From the NCBI RefSeq assembly GCF_000425285.1, contig NZ_AUDD01000014.1, positions 19,422-83,421 on the forward strand: 64,000 nucleotides of DNA. Direction: 5' to 3'. How positions within the stretch are numbered: the first letter of the stretch is position 1; each line of letters starts with the position of its first letter. This document shows positions 34,165 to 44,020 of the stretch, piece after piece. The notes under the pieces are model-generated. The model had not been told where the DNA came from, did no database searches, and saw only the letters and a list, made by a program, of their open reading frames with translations. This DNA comes from Acidipropionibacterium jensenii DSM 20535 (GTDB lineage: Bacteria; Actinomycetota; Actinomycetes; Propionibacteriales; Propionibacteriaceae). A program made the translations under genes and the position numbers.

Positions 34165-35803
34165 CATCTCCGGCGCCCGGCGGCGACGGTGAGGTCTCGT
34201 GCAGGCCCGACTCGTCCATCGTGACCCAGGTGTCGATGCCGAGGCGGTCCAGGACGTGGCTGTCGTGGCTGACGACGATGAGTCCGCCACGGTAGCCGGC
34301 CAACGCATCGACGAGTTCGTCGACGCTGTGGAGGTCCAGATTGTTGGTCGGCTCGTCGAGGACCAGCAGCTGGTTCGGCGGATCGGCCAGCAGCAGGGCG
34401 GCCAGGGCGACCCGGAAGCGCTCCCCTCCCGACAGGTCCCCGACCCTCCGGTCGACGGCCTCGCCACGGAACAGGAACCTGGCCAGTCCCGCCCGCAGAT
34501 CCCCTTCCGGCGCACCGGGGGCGGCAGCGCGCACCGTCTCCAGAGCCGTCGCCCCGTCGTCGAGATGGTCGAGACGCTGAGGCAGGTATCCGATGCGATC
34601 GGTGAGACCCTCGGCCCGCATCCCCTGCCATGGGGCACCCTCGGGGCTCATGAGGGTGTTCAGGAGTCGGGTCTTTCCGACGCCGTTGCGCCCGGTGAGG
34701 GCCAGGTGCTCCGGCCCCTGGAGAATGATCCGGTGGCCGTGACGGTCCCTCAGTTCGGCGAGCCGACGACCCGAGGGCACGTCGGGGTCCGGAAGGGCGA
34801 TGGTGATGGTGGGGTCGCGGCGAATGCGCTCCTCCTGCTGCGCGACGGCCCGTCTCGCGGCCTCCACCGAGGCATCCAGCCTTCCGCGCAGCTTCCCGGC
34901 CGAGACCTGGGCCTCCTGCCTGCGGTTGTTCATGATCATCTTGGGCCTGCGCTTGTTCTGGTAGTCGGTGCGGGCGTAGCACCGGCGCCGGGCCAGTGTC
35001 GTCTGGGCCTCGACGCGTTGGCGCTGCTCGGTGCGCAGCTGCTGCTCGGCCGAGCGCAGGGCCTGCTGGGCGGCGGCCTGTTGGTCCGCCAGGTGGTCCT
35101 GGTAGTCGTCGTAGGGTCCGCCGAACAGGGCGAGAGTGCCGTCGCGCAGCTCCGCGGTGGTGTCCATCAGGTTGAGCAGCTCGACGTCGTGGCTCACCAC
35201 GATCAGCGTCCCCCGCCACGAGGCGATCGCCTCGTACATCAGACGCCGCGAGTCCCGGTCGAGATTGTTGGTCGGTTCGTCGAGCAGCACCACCTCATGG
35301 CCGGCCAGCTGGAGGCCGGTCAGCGCCGCCAGCACCGTCTCCCCGCCCGACAGGGTGCCCACTCGCCGGTCCAGGCCGATTCCGGGCAGGCCTATTCCGG
35401 GAAGACCGATCCGGTCCAGCGCGGCCAGGCTGCGGGCCTCGACGTCCCAGTCCTCGGCCAGGGTCTCGAAGTGGGCGGGGTCGGCGTCCCCCGACTCGAT
35501 GGCGCGCATCGCCGCCAGGCGGGCTGCGACCCCGAGTAGATCGGCGACCGTCGATCCGGTCTCCAGGATCAGGTGCTGGGGCAGGCGTCCGACCTCTCCG
35601 GTGACCGTCACGCTCCCCGAGGTCGGGGCGAGATTGCCCGCGATGAGGCGCAGCAGGGTGGTCTTGCCGGTGCCGTTGGAGCCGATCAGTCCGGTTCTTC
35701 CGGCGGTGAAGCTGGCCGACAGCTCATGCAGGACGGTGCTGCCGTCGGGCCAGTGGAATGAGAGGTGCGCCAGCGTCACGGCCGGCGTGCGGGTGGAGGA
35801 CAT
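34157..35803 (-). CDS. ABC-F family ATPase, antibiotic-resistance (ribosome protection) type
   Basis: 548 residues with two ABC domains and no membrane segment. First Walker A GSNGTGKT, signature LSGGE, Walker B VVLLDEPTNNLD; second GRNGVGKT, LSGGERF, LLVLDEPTNNLD. The interdomain linker is long, basic and helical (about 230-320, with DYQNKRRPKMIMNNRR), a feature of ABC-F proteins that displace antibiotics from the ribosome. Near residue 130 a GLPGI unit is duplicated. ATG 35803 is preceded by GGGAG and by a leader ORF with hairpins, which supports inducible resistance over housekeeping function. The drug class cannot be read from the sequence. Confidence 0.85.
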   Translation of the reverse strand: MSSTRTPAVTLAHLSFHWPDGSTVLHELSASFTAGRTGLIGSNGTGKTTLLRLIAGNLAPTSGSVTVTGEVGRLPQHLILETGSTVADLLGVAARLAAMRAIESGDADPAHFETLAEDWDVEARSLAALDRIGLPGIGLPGIGLDRRVGTLSGGETVLAALTGLQLAGHEVVLLDEPTNNLDRDSRRLMYEAIASWRGTLIVVSHDVELLNLMDTTAELRDGTLALFGGPYDDYQDHLADQQAAAQQALRSAEQQLRTEQRQRVEAQTTLARRRCYARTDYQNKRRPKMIMNNRRQEAQVSAGKLRGRLDASVEAARRAVAQQEERIRRDPTITIALPDPDVPSGRRLAELRDRHGHRIILQGPEHLALTGRNGVGKTRLLNTLMSPEGAPWQGMRAEGLTDRIGYLPQRLDHLDDGATALETVRAAAPGAPEGDLRAGLARFLFRGEAVDRRVGDLSGGERFRVALAALLLADPPNQLLVLDEPTNNLDLHSVDELVDALAGYRGGLIVVSHDSHVLDRLGIDTWVTMDESGLHETSPSPPGAGDGP

Positions 35804-35814
35804 GGGACTCCCGG

Positions 35815-35857
35815 GTTGTCAGTGGAGACGCTGACAACGGAGCCCCCGGATCCGGGG
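35815..35857 (-). promoter_or_regulatory. Hairpins of a putative attenuator in the ABC-F leader
   Basis: On the minus strand, after the leader ORF, come a perfect palindrome CCCCGGATCCGGGG (35844-35857) and an 8-bp stem GTTGTCAG / CTGACAAC with an 8-nt loop (35815-35838), ending about 11 nt before the ABC-F ATG and next to its GGGAG ribosome-binding site. Together with the leader peptide they form a layout able to switch between terminating or masking and open states. Confidence 0.6.
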
Positions 35858-35869
35858 CGATCGACGACG

Positions 35870-35911
35870 TCAGCGCGCGATGGACGCGGTCAGACGGTCG
35901 CGGATCAGCAT
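35870..35911 (-). CDS. Leader peptide of the ABC-F gene, 13 codons
   Basis: ORF of 13 sense codons, MLIRDRLTASIAR, with a strong ribosome-binding site GGGGAGGA six nt before its ATG (35911). It ends 66 nt before the ABC-F start and is followed by two hairpins. A TAGCCT -10-like box lies about 30 nt upstream of it. Such short ORFs before ABC-F and erm genes sense ribosomes stalled by antibiotics; here this is inferred from layout. Confidence 0.6.
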   Translation of the reverse strand: MLIRDRLTASIAR

Positions 35912-35965
35912 GACTGGAGTCCTCCCCGGGGAGATCAGAACACCGTCGAGGCTACCAGGGGTTCC

Positions 35966-37657
35966 TCAGGAGAGTCCGGTGAGCAGGGTCACCTCGACGA
36001 TGCCTCGCCCGGTCACCGGACGCTCCAGAACGGCGGGCAGGCCGTCGACGTCGACCCGCTGGAAGTCGGCCCCCAGCGCCGCGGCCAGGTGGGCGAGGTC
36101 GATCCTCTGCGGGGTGAGGAAGAACCTCTCCAGGACGTCGTGGGGGGCCCGGGCATGCTCCAGGCCGGCAAAGATCGCCCCGCCCGAGTCGTTGAGAACG
36201 ATCACCTGGACGTCGGCCTGACACTCGCGCCGCCCGGTCAGCAGACCGGTGGCGTCGTGGACGGCGGTGAGGTCGCCCACCACCGCGCGGACCGGACGGC
36301 CCAACCCCGTCGACAAGCCCACCGCCGTCGAGACGGTGCCGTCAATACCGGCCAGCCCACGGTTGGCCACCGCTGTCGGAGCCACCGCTCCGGGCACGGC
36401 GTGCCGGTCGAAGGAGCGGATCACCGCCGAGGCGCCGATCATCAGAGCCGGTCCTCCGGGAGTGCAGGAGGCCTGCCAGATCATCGCGGCGGCGCGGTTC
36501 TTCTCAGCGGCCGCCCCGGAGGCGCCGTCGACAGAGCCGTCTGGAGAGCCGCCATCCGGGTGGTCCGTGCGGTGGTCGGCACTGTGCCAGCGGTCCAGCC
36601 AGGACTCGTCCTCCCCCCTCGCGCGGATCTTCCCGGGGGCGGCGACCGGCCGTCCCACCCCGGCGACATCGGTCCACCGCGGGGAGTCGGTGATGACGGT
36701 GATCGGGATGTCGGTGCGGGCCAGTAGTCGCGAGACCGGCCGCGACAGGGTCGGATGGCCCAGCACCAGGACCCCCTCGATGTCGTCGGCCAGTGAGGTG
36801 GAGAGCAACCCTTGGTAGTCGACAAGGGCGGTGCGACCCGACCGGGCACCCGAGCTGGGTTCGGCCAGCAACGGCCATCCGTGCTCCTCGGAGAGCTCCC
36901 GGGCCCGTCCCCCCGCGGCGTCTCCGGCGACCACGACACTGCGGGCCGGCATCTCGACGAGCGGCCCGACGGGCTCAACCCGTCGTGCGGGGGTCGAGAC
37001 CTCCGGTGGCTGACCGGGGAGCCACGCCCGGTCGGGCACCAGGGGGTCGCGGAAGCAGACATCCAGGTGCACCGGTCCGGGGTCCGCGCTGAACTCGCCG
37101 GTGGCGGCTGCCATCGTGCGACCGACCAGCCCGTCCAGCCGCGAATCGGCCGGGTAGCCGGCCGGAAGTGTGGCCGAGAACCGGGTCGCGGAGCCGAAGA
37201 TCCCCTCCTGGACGGTGGTCTGGTTGGCCCGGGTGTGCCACATCTCGTGGGGCCGGTCGGCGGTGAGCAGCAGCAGCGGGACGCCGGCGGCATCGGCCTC
37301 CAGCACCGCGGGATGCAGGTTCGCCACCGCGGTGCCCGAGGTGGTCACGACCGCCGCCGGGGTGCTGCGGCCCTGCAGGACGGCGGCGCGGGACAGGCCC
37401 AGGGCCATGAATCCGGCCGTGCGCTCGTCGAGGCGGACGTGGACGCGCAGCCAGCCGGCCTGTTCGGCGGCGGCCAGGGCGTATCCCAGGGGTGCGTCGC
37501 GGGATCCGGGACAGTAGACGACCTCTCGCAGTCCTCGGGAGACCAGGGCGCGGATCAGGTACCGGGAGCGCAGTGCGGACTCGACCTCGGAGGCGGACCC
37601 TGTCTCGGATGGCCCTGTCTCGGAAGGCTGGGCCTCGGAGGGCTGGGTCTCAGGCAT
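35966..37657 (-). CDS. menD: 2-Succinyl-5-enolpyruvyl-6-hydroxy-3-cyclohexene-1-carboxylate synthase
   Basis: ThDP-dependent enzyme joining isochorismate and 2-oxoglutarate. 563 residues. [12 protein letters not shown] near the N-terminus, the conserved [12 protein letters not shown] (glutamate activating ThDP), [13 protein letters not shown], and the ThDP-binding region [13 protein letters not shown]...NDSGGAIF. A low-complexity stretch ([10 protein letters not shown] repeats, about 5-20) precedes the enzyme fold, and a Ser/Asp/Gly-rich insertion lies near 350-385. The ATG overlaps the end of menC by 8 bp. Confidence 0.95.
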   Translation of the reverse strand: MPETQPSEAQPSETGPSETGSASEVESALRSRYLIRALVSRGLREVVYCPGSRDAPLGYALAAAEQAGWLRVHVRLDERTAGFMALGLSRAAVLQGRSTPAAVVTTSGTAVANLHPAVLEADAAGVPLLLLTADRPHEMWHTRANQTTVQEGIFGSATRFSATLPAGYPADSRLDGLVGRTMAAATGEFSADPGPVHLDVCFRDPLVPDRAWLPGQPPEVSTPARRVEPVGPLVEMPARSVVVAGDAAGGRARELSEEHGWPLLAEPSSGARSGRTALVDYQGLLSTSLADDIEGVLVLGHPTLSRPVSRLLARTDIPITVITDSPRWTDVAGVGRPVAAPGKIRARGEDESWLDRWHSADHRTDHPDGGSPDGSVDGASGAAAEKNRAAAMIWQASCTPGGPALMIGASAVIRSFDRHAVPGAVAPTAVANRGLAGIDGTVSTAVGLSTGLGRPVRAVVGDLTAVHDATGLLTGRRECQADVQVIVLNDSGGAIFAGLEHARAPHDVLERFFLTPQRIDLAHLAAALGADFQRVDVDGLPAVLERPVTGRGIVEVTLLTGLS

Positions 37658-38684
37658 CGACGACCTCCAGCATCGCGTCCAACCGGGCCGCCCAGCGATC
37701 GCACAGCTGCGGGTCCCCCTCGGCGGCGTCGGCCTGGTCGACCTGGCAGCGGCGGACCGGGATGGAGCCGTCGACCGGGGTCATCGGGTCGGCGGTGACA
37801 TCGCCGGTGAACAGTCGGGTGGTGGCCAGTCCGCAGGCGTGGTCGAGGTCGGGAAGGGCGGCCGCCAGATGGGAGGCCAGCCCGATCCCGACGCTGGTGT
37901 CCAGGGCCGAGGAGACGACGGCGGGCAGGCCGGCCTGTTCCACGACGTCCAGGGCTCGACGCACCCCGCCCAGGGGCTGGGCCTTGACGATGAGGATGTC
38001 GGCGGCGTGAGCGCGGGCCACCGCGACCGGGTCCTCGGCGCGGCGCACCGATTCGTCGGCGGCGATCGGGACGTCGACGGCCCGTCGCACCCGGGCCAGG
38101 TCCTCGACGCCGGGGCAGGGCTGCTCGGCGTACTCGAGTCCCCCGGCGGCCCGGTTCAGCTCTGCGATGGCGCGCACCGCGGTCTCGACGTCCCAGGCGG
38201 CGTTGGCGTCGACCCGGATGAGACCCTCGGGGCCCAGGGCGTCGCGGACCGCCTCGAGACGGGCGCAGTCGGAGGCCAGGTCGGTGCGCGGGTCGGCGAC
38301 CTTCACCTTGGCGGTGCGGCACCCGGATCCCGCCACCAGCCGGTGGGCGAGCTCGGGGTCCACCACCGGCACGGTGACGTTGACCGGAATCCGGTCGCGG
38401 TGCGCCTCCGGCAGGGACGCCGTCGCCCCCTCGATTCCGGCCCTCAGCCAGGCCGACGACTCGGCGGGGGCGTAGTCCCAGAACGGGGAGGTCTCCCCCC
38501 AGCCGGCCGGACCGTGCAGCAGCAGGCCGTCGCGCACGTCGATGCGCCGGAACCGGACGGTGAGCGGCACCCGGTAGACCAGCACCCGGTCTATCCCCCG
38601 CTCGGCGAGAGATCTGGGCACGGCGAGCGGGTGAAGCGCAAGGGATCCGGTCACGGCGCCATGGTAGGCCCCGGCATGACTCAC
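37650..38684 (-). CDS. menC: o-Succinylbenzoate synthase
   Basis: Enolase-superfamily dehydratase forming o-succinylbenzoate. 344 residues from GTG 38684. Catalytic lysine in TAKVKVADP, metal ligands in [16 protein letters not shown] and IAADESVR, and the second lysine in [14 protein letters not shown] 38684 overlaps the lepA stop (GTGA); an internal GTG at 38654 fits the family N-terminus better and is the alternative. It is coupled to menD downstream. Confidence 0.92.
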   Translation of the reverse strand: MSHAGAYHGAVTGSLALHPLAVPRSLAERGIDRVLVYRVPLTVRFRRIDVRDGLLLHGPAGWGETSPFWDYAPAESSAWLRAGIEGATASLPEAHRDRIPVNVTVPVVDPELAHRLVAGSGCRTAKVKVADPRTDLASDCARLEAVRDALGPEGLIRVDANAAWDVETAVRAIAELNRAAGGLEYAEQPCPGVEDLARVRRAVDVPIAADESVRRAEDPVAVARAHAADILIVKAQPLGGVRRALDVVEQAGLPAVVSSALDTSVGIGLASHLAAALPDLDHACGLATTRLFTGDVTADPMTPVDGSIPVRRCQVDQADAAEGDPQLCDRWAARLDAMLEVVDA

Positions 38685-40534
38685 TTGGTGTCGGTGGCCT
38701 CACCGGTGCGAAGGGCCGCGACGAAGGCCTCCTGGGGCACCTCCACGGAGCCGACCATCTTCATCCGCTTCTTGCCGGCCTTCTGCTTCTCCAGCAGCTT
38801 GCGCTTGCGGGAGATGTCGCCGCCGTAGCACTTGGCCAGGACGTCCTTGCGGACCGCGCGGATCGTCTCGCGGGCGATCACCCGGGCGCCGATGGCCGCC
38901 TGGATGGGCACCTCGAACTGCTGGCGGGGAATGAGTTCGCGCAGCTTGCCGGCCATCGCGACCCCGTAGGCGTAGGCCTTGTCGCGGTGCACGATCGCCG
39001 AGAAGGCGTCCACCGGGTCCCCGGCCAGCAGGATGTCGACCTTCACCAGGTCGGAGGCCTGCTCGCCGGCCTCGTGGTAGTCCAGCGAGGCGTACCCCTT
39101 GGTGCGCGACTTCAGGACGTCGAAGAAGTCGAAGACGATCTCCGACAGCGGCATCGTGTAGCGGATCTCCACCCGGTCGGCCGACAGGTAGTCCATCCCC
39201 TTCTGGACCCCGCGGCGCTGCTGGCACATCTCCAGGATCGGGCCGATGAACTCGGCGGGGCTGAGGATGGTGGCGTCGACCACCGGCTCGTACACCTCGG
39301 CGATCCGCCCCTCCGAGGGGTACTCGGAGGGGTTGGTGACCCGCACCTCGGAGCCGTCCTCCATCACCACCCGGTAGACCACTGAGGGGGCGGTCGAGAT
39401 GAGGTCGAGGTCGAACTCGCGCTCCAGCCGCTCGCGGACGATCTCCATGTGGAGCAGTCCCAGGAATCCGACCCGGAAGCCGAACCCCAGCGCAGTGGAG
39501 GACTCCGGCTCGTAGACCAGCGAGGCGTCGTTGAGCTGGAGTTTGTCCAGGGCGTCGCGCAGCTCGGGGAAGTCCTTGGCGTCGATCGGAAACAGTCCGG
39601 AGTAGACCATCGGCCGCGGTGGCGCGTAGCCGCCCAGATCGGTGGCCGAGGGGTCCAGGGCCCGGGTGACGGTGTCGCCGACCCGCGACTGGCGGACGTC
39701 CTTGACGCCGGTGATGAGATATCCGACCTCGCCGGCCCCCAGCCCCTCGGAGGGCACCATCTCCGGCGAGATGACCCCCATCTCCAGCACCTCGTGGGTG
39801 GCGCGGGTGCTCATCATGAGCACCTTGTCGCGGCTGCGCAGCTCCCCGTCGACCACCCGGACGTAGGTGACGACGCCGCGGTAGGTGTCGTAGACCGAGT
39901 CGAAGATGAGTGCCCGGGCCGGACCGTCGTCACGGCCGGCGGGGGCCGGCACCCGGGCGACGATGGTGTCGAGCAGCTGGTCGACCCCGACTCCGGTCTT
40001 GGCCGAGACCCTCAGCACCTCGGAGGGGTCGCAGCCGATGATCCCGGCGATCTCCTCGGCGTGCTTGTCGGGCTCGGCGCCGGGCAGGTCGATCTTGTTG
40101 AGCACCGGGATGATCTCGAGGTCGGCCTCCAGGGCCAGGTACAGGTTCGCCAGGGTCTGGGCCTCGATCCCCTGGGCGGCGTCGACCAGCAGGACCGCTC
40201 CCTCGCAGGCCTGCAGGGACCGCTCCACCTCGTATGTGAAGTCGACGTGGCCGGGGGTGTCGATCATGTTGAGGATGTAGTCGCAGTCACCGGTGCGCCA
40301 GGGCATCCGGACCGCCTGGGACTTGATCGTGATCCCGCGCTCCCGCTCGATGTCCATCCGGTCCAGGTACTGGGCGCGAGCGCTGCGCTCGTCGAGTACT
40401 CCGGTGAGCTGCAGCATCCGATCGGCCAGGGTGGACTTGCCGTGGTCGATGTGGGCGATGATGCAGAAGTTGCGGATCACCGACGGGTCGGTGGACCCGG
40501 GGCGCGGCGCATTCTCGACGGTGGACGCAGGCAT
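38681..40534 (-). CDS. lepA: Elongation factor 4 (ribosome back-translocase GTPase)
   Basis: 617 residues. G1 AHIDHGKST at 27-35, G2 [13 protein letters not shown]3 DTPGHVDF, G4 NKID, and the LepA-specific C-terminal domain ([12 protein letters not shown] region). ATG 40534 was chosen because GAGGGAGCAG precedes it; the frame is open 18 codons further up. It diverges from rpsT, the usual neighbour in many bacteria. Confidence 0.96.
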   Translation of the reverse strand: MPASTVENAPRPGSTDPSVIRNFCIIAHIDHGKSTLADRMLQLTGVLDERSARAQYLDRMDIERERGITIKSQAVRMPWRTGDCDYILNMIDTPGHVDFTYEVERSLQACEGAVLLVDAAQGIEAQTLANLYLALEADLEIIPVLNKIDLPGAEPDKHAEEIAGIIGCDPSEVLRVSAKTGVGVDQLLDTIVARVPAPAGRDDGPARALIFDSVYDTYRGVVTYVRVVDGELRSRDKVLMMSTRATHEVLEMGVISPEMVPSEGLGAGEVGYLITGVKDVRQSRVGDTVTRALDPSATDLGGYAPPRPMVYSGLFPIDAKDFPELRDALDKLQLNDASLVYEPESSTALGFGFRVGFLGLLHMEIVRERLEREFDLDLISTAPSVVYRVVMEDGSEVRVTNPSEYPSEGRIAEVYEPVVDATILSPAEFIGPILEMCQQRRGVQKGMDYLSADRVEIRYTMPLSEIVFDFFDVLKSRTKGYASLDYHEAGEQASDLVKVDILLAGDPVDAFSAIVHRDKAYAYGVAMAGKLRELIPRQQFEVPIQAAIGARVIARETIRAVRKDVLAKCYGGDISRKRKLLEKQKAGKKRMKMVGSVEVPQEAFVAALRTGEATDTK

Positions 40535-40599
40535 CTGCTCCCTCAGCGGTTCAGAATCAGTATCAGTGGGCTCCGCACAGTCTCTCACGGGCCGGGGAT

Positions 40600-40628
40600 T
40601 TGGTGGCCTGTCGGGCCGCTGGTAATGT
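40600..40628 (+). promoter_or_regulatory. rpsT promoter
   Basis: TTGGTG (40600-40605) and TAATGT (40623-40628) separated by 17 bp, about 62 bp before the rpsT start. This leaves an untranslated leader of about 55 nt, unlike the leaderless genes elsewhere in the window. Confidence 0.55.
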
Positions 40629-40690
40629 TCTCTGTCGCGTCGTCTGTCGGCGCTTTCCCAGATTCATCGAGTGAAAACAGAGGCTGCCCA

Positions 40691-40957
40691 GTGCCCAACA
40701 TCAAGTCGCAGGTCAAGCGCGTCAAGACGAACGAGAAGGCCCGTCTGCGCAACAAGGCCGTCAAGTCCGCTCTTCGCACCCACGTGCGCAACTTCCGTCG
40801 CGCCGCCGAGGCCGGCGACCAGGAGAAGGCTCTCAGCTACGCGAAGATCGCCAACCGTCAGCTCGACAAGGCGGTCTCCAAGGGCGTCATCCACCAGAAC
40901 CAGGCCGCCAACCGCAAGTCGGCCATCTCCAAGAAGCTCAACTCGCTGGCCGCCTGA
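40691..40957 (+). CDS. rpsT: 30S ribosomal protein S20
   Basis: 88 residues, basic and helical, with the S20 N-terminus [20 protein letters not shown] and the typical [17 protein letters not shown] end. Start is GTG 40691; no strong ribosome-binding site is present (AGAGGCTGCCCA upstream). It binds 16S rRNA early in assembly of the small subunit. It is transcribed alone, from its own promoter to a hairpin terminator. Confidence 0.97.
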   Translation: MPNIKSQVKRVKTNEKARLRNKAVKSALRTHVRNFRRAAEAGDQEKALSYAKIANRQLDKAVSKGVIHQNQAANRKSAISKKLNSLAA

Positions 40958-40986
40958 GCCGGCTCCCGAGCGGATCCACTGCTCAC

Positions 40987-41018
40987 AGCGCCTCGACCCA
41001 CTGGGTGGTCGGGGCGCT
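40987..41018 (+). terminator. rpsT terminator
   Basis: 12-bp stem (AGCGCCTCGACC with GGTCGGGGCGCT, one G-U pair) and 8-nt loop, 30 bp after the rpsT stop, ending CTTG. The region 41019-41157 to the end of holA shows nothing else recognisable. Confidence 0.8.
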
Positions 41019-41157
41019 TGCCGCGCCCGGAAACGGCGTGACTCCCTGATGTCGGGATCGTGACGCTGTCCGCAACCTCGGCGCGCTGCCGTTCGGGGCG
41101 CGGATGCGGCTGTTCACAGGACCCATCAGACCGTTCCGGAACACGGCCGGGACCGGA

Positions 41158-42195
41158 TCAGGAGCGCCGCGACCCCCGACGTCGCAGGCCGTTGATCTGC
41201 AGCAAAACGGCCTCCAGGGCGTACCCGGCGTCGACGGCGGCGCCCTTGACGGCCGCGTCGGCCCGGCCCACCGCGGTGATCGCCCTGGCCAGACCGAGGC
41301 TATCCCATCCGCGCGAGGTGCGCGACAGGTCCTTGATCCGCCCCATCGGCACCCCGATCGCCCTGGACATGTCCAGATCGCTCATCCTCGAGGTCCGCAG
41401 GTCCAGGTAGAGCCCCAGTCGGCGCAGCCCCAGGGCCAGCGCCGAGGTTACCTGCACCGGGGCGGTGCCGGTCGACAGCGCCCAGCGCAGCTGCTCCAGG
41501 GCCCGTGACAGGTCACCGGCCAGCACGGCGTCGCTGACCACATACCCCTTGACCTCGGCGCGCCCGCCGAAGTAGGTGGTGACGATCGCCGGGCTGATCC
41601 GGGTGGTGTCGGCGTCGGAGGCCACCTGGGCCAGTGCCGTCGCCAGGGTGCGCAGATCGTCGCCCAGAGCCATCTGGAGGGCATCGGCGGCGCCGGCCTC
41701 CAGGACCAGTCCGGTGGAGTGGGCCTCGGCCGCGATGAACTTCGGCACATCCCACGGCCTGGGGGCGGCGGCGTCGATCCTCTCGACCCCCGCCTTGCGC
41801 AGCCGGTCGACCAGGCCCTTGCCCTTGACACCGCCGGGGTGGACCAGGATCAGGCACAGGTCGGGGCCGGGGTCGGCGGCGGCTGCGGCGACCATCTCGA
41901 ACAGGTCCTTGTCGATGTCGCAGATCTGGTCGACCACCAGGGCGGTGGCCGTGCTGAACAGGGATCCCCCGCTGGCCTCCAGGAAGTCGGCGCCGGTCAT
42001 CCCGGTGCCGGTGAGCCGGACCACCTCGACCTCGGGTCGCTCGGTGCGGGCGGCCGCCACCCGTTGGTTCACCGCCCGCTCGCTGAGCAGCGCCTCGGGG
42101 CCGTGCACCAGCAGGGTCCGTCCGAAGACGGAGCTGTTCTGGCTCGCTCTCCTGCCGCCTCGTCCGGTCACGGAGCCCAGCATGCCAGCTGTCAC
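41158..42195 (-). CDS. holA: DNA polymerase III subunit delta
   Basis: Clamp-loader subunit, 345 residues. LLVHGPEALLSERAVNQRV at the N-terminus replaces a Walker A loop, as usual for delta. The helical C-terminal collar region (FGGRAEVKGYVVSDAVLAGDL, ALALGLRRL, DRxxx-type arginines near the end) follows. The start is GTG 42195; ATG 42183 is the alternative. Gene order helicase-holA next to rpsT-lepA and comEC-comEA-leuS is the usual actinobacterial arrangement. Confidence 0.92.
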   Translation of the reverse strand: MTAGMLGSVTGRGGRRASQNSSVFGRTLLVHGPEALLSERAVNQRVAAARTERPEVEVVRLTGTGMTGADFLEASGGSLFSTATALVVDQICDIDKDLFEMVAAAAADPGPDLCLILVHPGGVKGKGLVDRLRKAGVERIDAAAPRPWDVPKFIAAEAHSTGLVLEAGAADALQMALGDDLRTLATALAQVASDADTTRISPAIVTTYFGGRAEVKGYVVSDAVLAGDLSRALEQLRWALSTGTAPVQVTSALALGLRRLGLYLDLRTSRMSDLDMSRAIGVPMGRIKDLSRTSRGWDSLGLARAITAVGRADAAVKGAAVDAGYALEAVLLQINGLRRRGSRRS

Positions 42196-42209
42196 CGACA
42201 GTTCTGCAC

Positions 42210-43991
42210 TCAGTGCCGGTGCAGCCAGATGAGCCGCCTCTGCAGCAGGTGCATTGGCGCGGCGTCATTCTTCTCCCCGGGGATCTCCCGGTAGAGCTGG
42301 CCCCAGGCGGCCTGCGGGGTGAGCCGGTGGTCGCGGGCGAAGTCCTTCAGGGCGGTGGAGATCTCCCGGCGCATCTCGTGGGGGTCGGTGATCTCGTCGT
42401 AGACGGATCCTCCGGCATGCTGCAGGGCGATCAGGTCCTCGCGCCTCTCCTGCCTGCTGAGGGCCTCCTGGCTGGCCCGTCGGGCGCGTCTGACCGAGGC
42501 CACCTTCTTGGCCTTCTCGGCGCGCGCCTGCTCGTCTCGGGCCAGCAGGGCCCTCTCCTGGGCGGGGGTCAGCAGCCCGTCGAGGGCGAAAAGTCCGCCG
42601 TCGGAGGGTTCGGTGGCGGTCTCGATGACCTCCCCGAGGATGGCGTCGGAGGCGACCGCCTGCCATCCGGGGCCTCCCTCACCGGGCTCGTTGCGCTCGC
42701 GCTCGGCCTCCTCCAGCGGGTCCCCCTCGGTCGGCGGGGCGATCACGTGGTCGCGCTGCTCCTCCATCTCGGCGGCCAGGTCGAGCAGTCTGCTCACCGC
42801 GGGGAGGAAGACGGTGGCCCGCTCCCGCCGGTTGCGGGCGCGCACCACCCGGCCGACCATCTGGGCGAAGAAGAGCGGGGTGGAGGCGGTGGTGGAGTAG
42901 ATGAGGACGGCGGCGTCGGGGACGTCGACCCCCTCGGTGATGAGGCGGACGCAGACCGCGCAGATGGTGTCGGGGTCGTCGCGGTAGTCGGCGAGTTTGC
43001 GGGCCGAGGCGGCGTCATCGGAGACGATGACGCTGGCCCGGTTCCCGGTGACCTGGTTCCACACCTCGGCGTACTCCTTGGCGACCTCCTGGTTGGAGGC
43101 CGGGATGAGGACCTTGGCGTGCGGGATCTGGCCGGAGTCGCGCAGTCGGTTGACCCGGGCCCAGGCGGCAGCCATCACATGGGCGATCCACTCCCCGTCG
43201 GGGTCCAGTGCGGTGCGCCAGGCCATCTCCTCGGAGCTGCGGGTGAGTTCGGAGTCGCCGAGAATCGCGGTGTGCTCCTCGCCGACCGAGTCGTTCCAGG
43301 TGGATCGTCCCGAGTAGGTGGCGAAGGTCACCGGGCGCACGACGCCGTCGTGCAGCGCCTCGGCGTAGCCGTAGGTGTGGTCGGCGACCGACTCCAGGAC
43401 CCCCTCCCCGACGTCCTCGTAGTGGACGTGGGCGATCTTCGCGTCGTCGGAGCGGAACGGCGTCCCGGTGACCCCGAGGCGTCGACGGGCGTGGGAGAAG
43501 GCGTCGATGACGCCGGCCCCCCAGCTCATCTGGTCGCCGGCGTGGTGGATCTCGTCGAAGATCACCAGGGTGCGATGTGTCTCGGCGCGCGCGGCGTGCA
43601 GGGCGGGCTTCTGGGCCACCTGGGCGTAGGTCACCACGCAGCCGTGGGCGTCGGAGGGCAGCCGCTCGGAGTTGGGGGTGTCGCGCAGGTCCAGTCCGAG
43701 GGCACCGGCGGCCCCGATCCACTGGGTGCGCAGGTGGTCGGTGGGGCACACCACGATGACCCGATCGATGACGTGGGTCTGCCACAGGTGGGCGGCCACG
43801 GCCAGGGTGAAGGTCGTCTTGCCGGCTCCCGGTGTGGCGCACTCCAGCCAGTCGGTGGGATCGGCGGCGATGTACCTGTCAAGGGCCTCGCGCTGCCAGG
43901 CGCGCAGTCGGACCGGCATTCTGGGGCCCTTGGCCGCAAACCGTGAAACCACCTGTCCCCTTCCCGAGGTTCTCGTCATGAGGTGTGACAC
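42210..43991 (-). CDS. SF2 DEAD/DEAH-box helicase
   Basis: 593 residues. Walker A CATPGAGKTT near 51-60, DEIHH near 146-150, motif III VTGTPFRSD, and a C-terminal helicase half with GVDVPDAAVLIYSTT and QMVGRVVRARN. The layout resembles the UvrB/XPB-like branch of SF2. The last 130 residues are charged and coiled-coil-like (ARDEQARAEKAKKVASVRRA). GTG 43991 lies 9 nt after a TAGGTT box, consistent with a leaderless start; ATG 43979 is the alternative. Substrate (DNA or RNA) and role are unknown. Confidence 0.88.
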   Translation of the reverse strand: MSHLMTRTSGRGQVVSRFAAKGPRMPVRLRAWQREALDRYIAADPTDWLECATPGAGKTTFTLAVAAHLWQTHVIDRVIVVCPTDHLRTQWIGAAGALGLDLRDTPNSERLPSDAHGCVVTYAQVAQKPALHAARAETHRTLVIFDEIHHAGDQMSWGAGVIDAFSHARRRLGVTGTPFRSDDAKIAHVHYEDVGEGVLESVADHTYGYAEALHDGVVRPVTFATYSGRSTWNDSVGEEHTAILGDSELTRSSEEMAWRTALDPDGEWIAHVMAAAWARVNRLRDSGQIPHAKVLIPASNQEVAKEYAEVWNQVTGNRASVIVSDDAASARKLADYRDDPDTICAVCVRLITEGVDVPDAAVLIYSTTASTPLFFAQMVGRVVRARNRRERATVFLPAVSRLLDLAAEMEEQRDHVIAPPTEGDPLEEAERERNEPGEGGPGWQAVASDAILGEVIETATEPSDGGLFALDGLLTPAQERALLARDEQARAEKAKKVASVRRARRASQEALSRQERREDLIALQHAGGSVYDEITDPHEMRREISTALKDFARDHRLTPQAAWGQLYREIPGEKNDAAPMHLLQRRLIWLHRH

Positions 43992-44020
43992 CAGCGGACA
44001 AACCTAGCTCATCGATCGCC

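Noticed and set aside
35912..35965. WhiB7-type promoter before the ABC-F leader
   Set aside because: WhiB7 promoters carry an AT-rich stretch directly before the -10; the sequence here is GC-rich (GGAACCCCTGG), so the match fails.
41019..41157. Possible small RNA or gene between rpsT and holA
   Set aside because: No ribosome-binding site, conserved-looking ORF or second hairpin could be supported.
42210..43991. SF2 helicase as restriction-system subunit
   Set aside because: It stands between holA and comEC without methylase, specificity or nuclease genes, a common backbone place.
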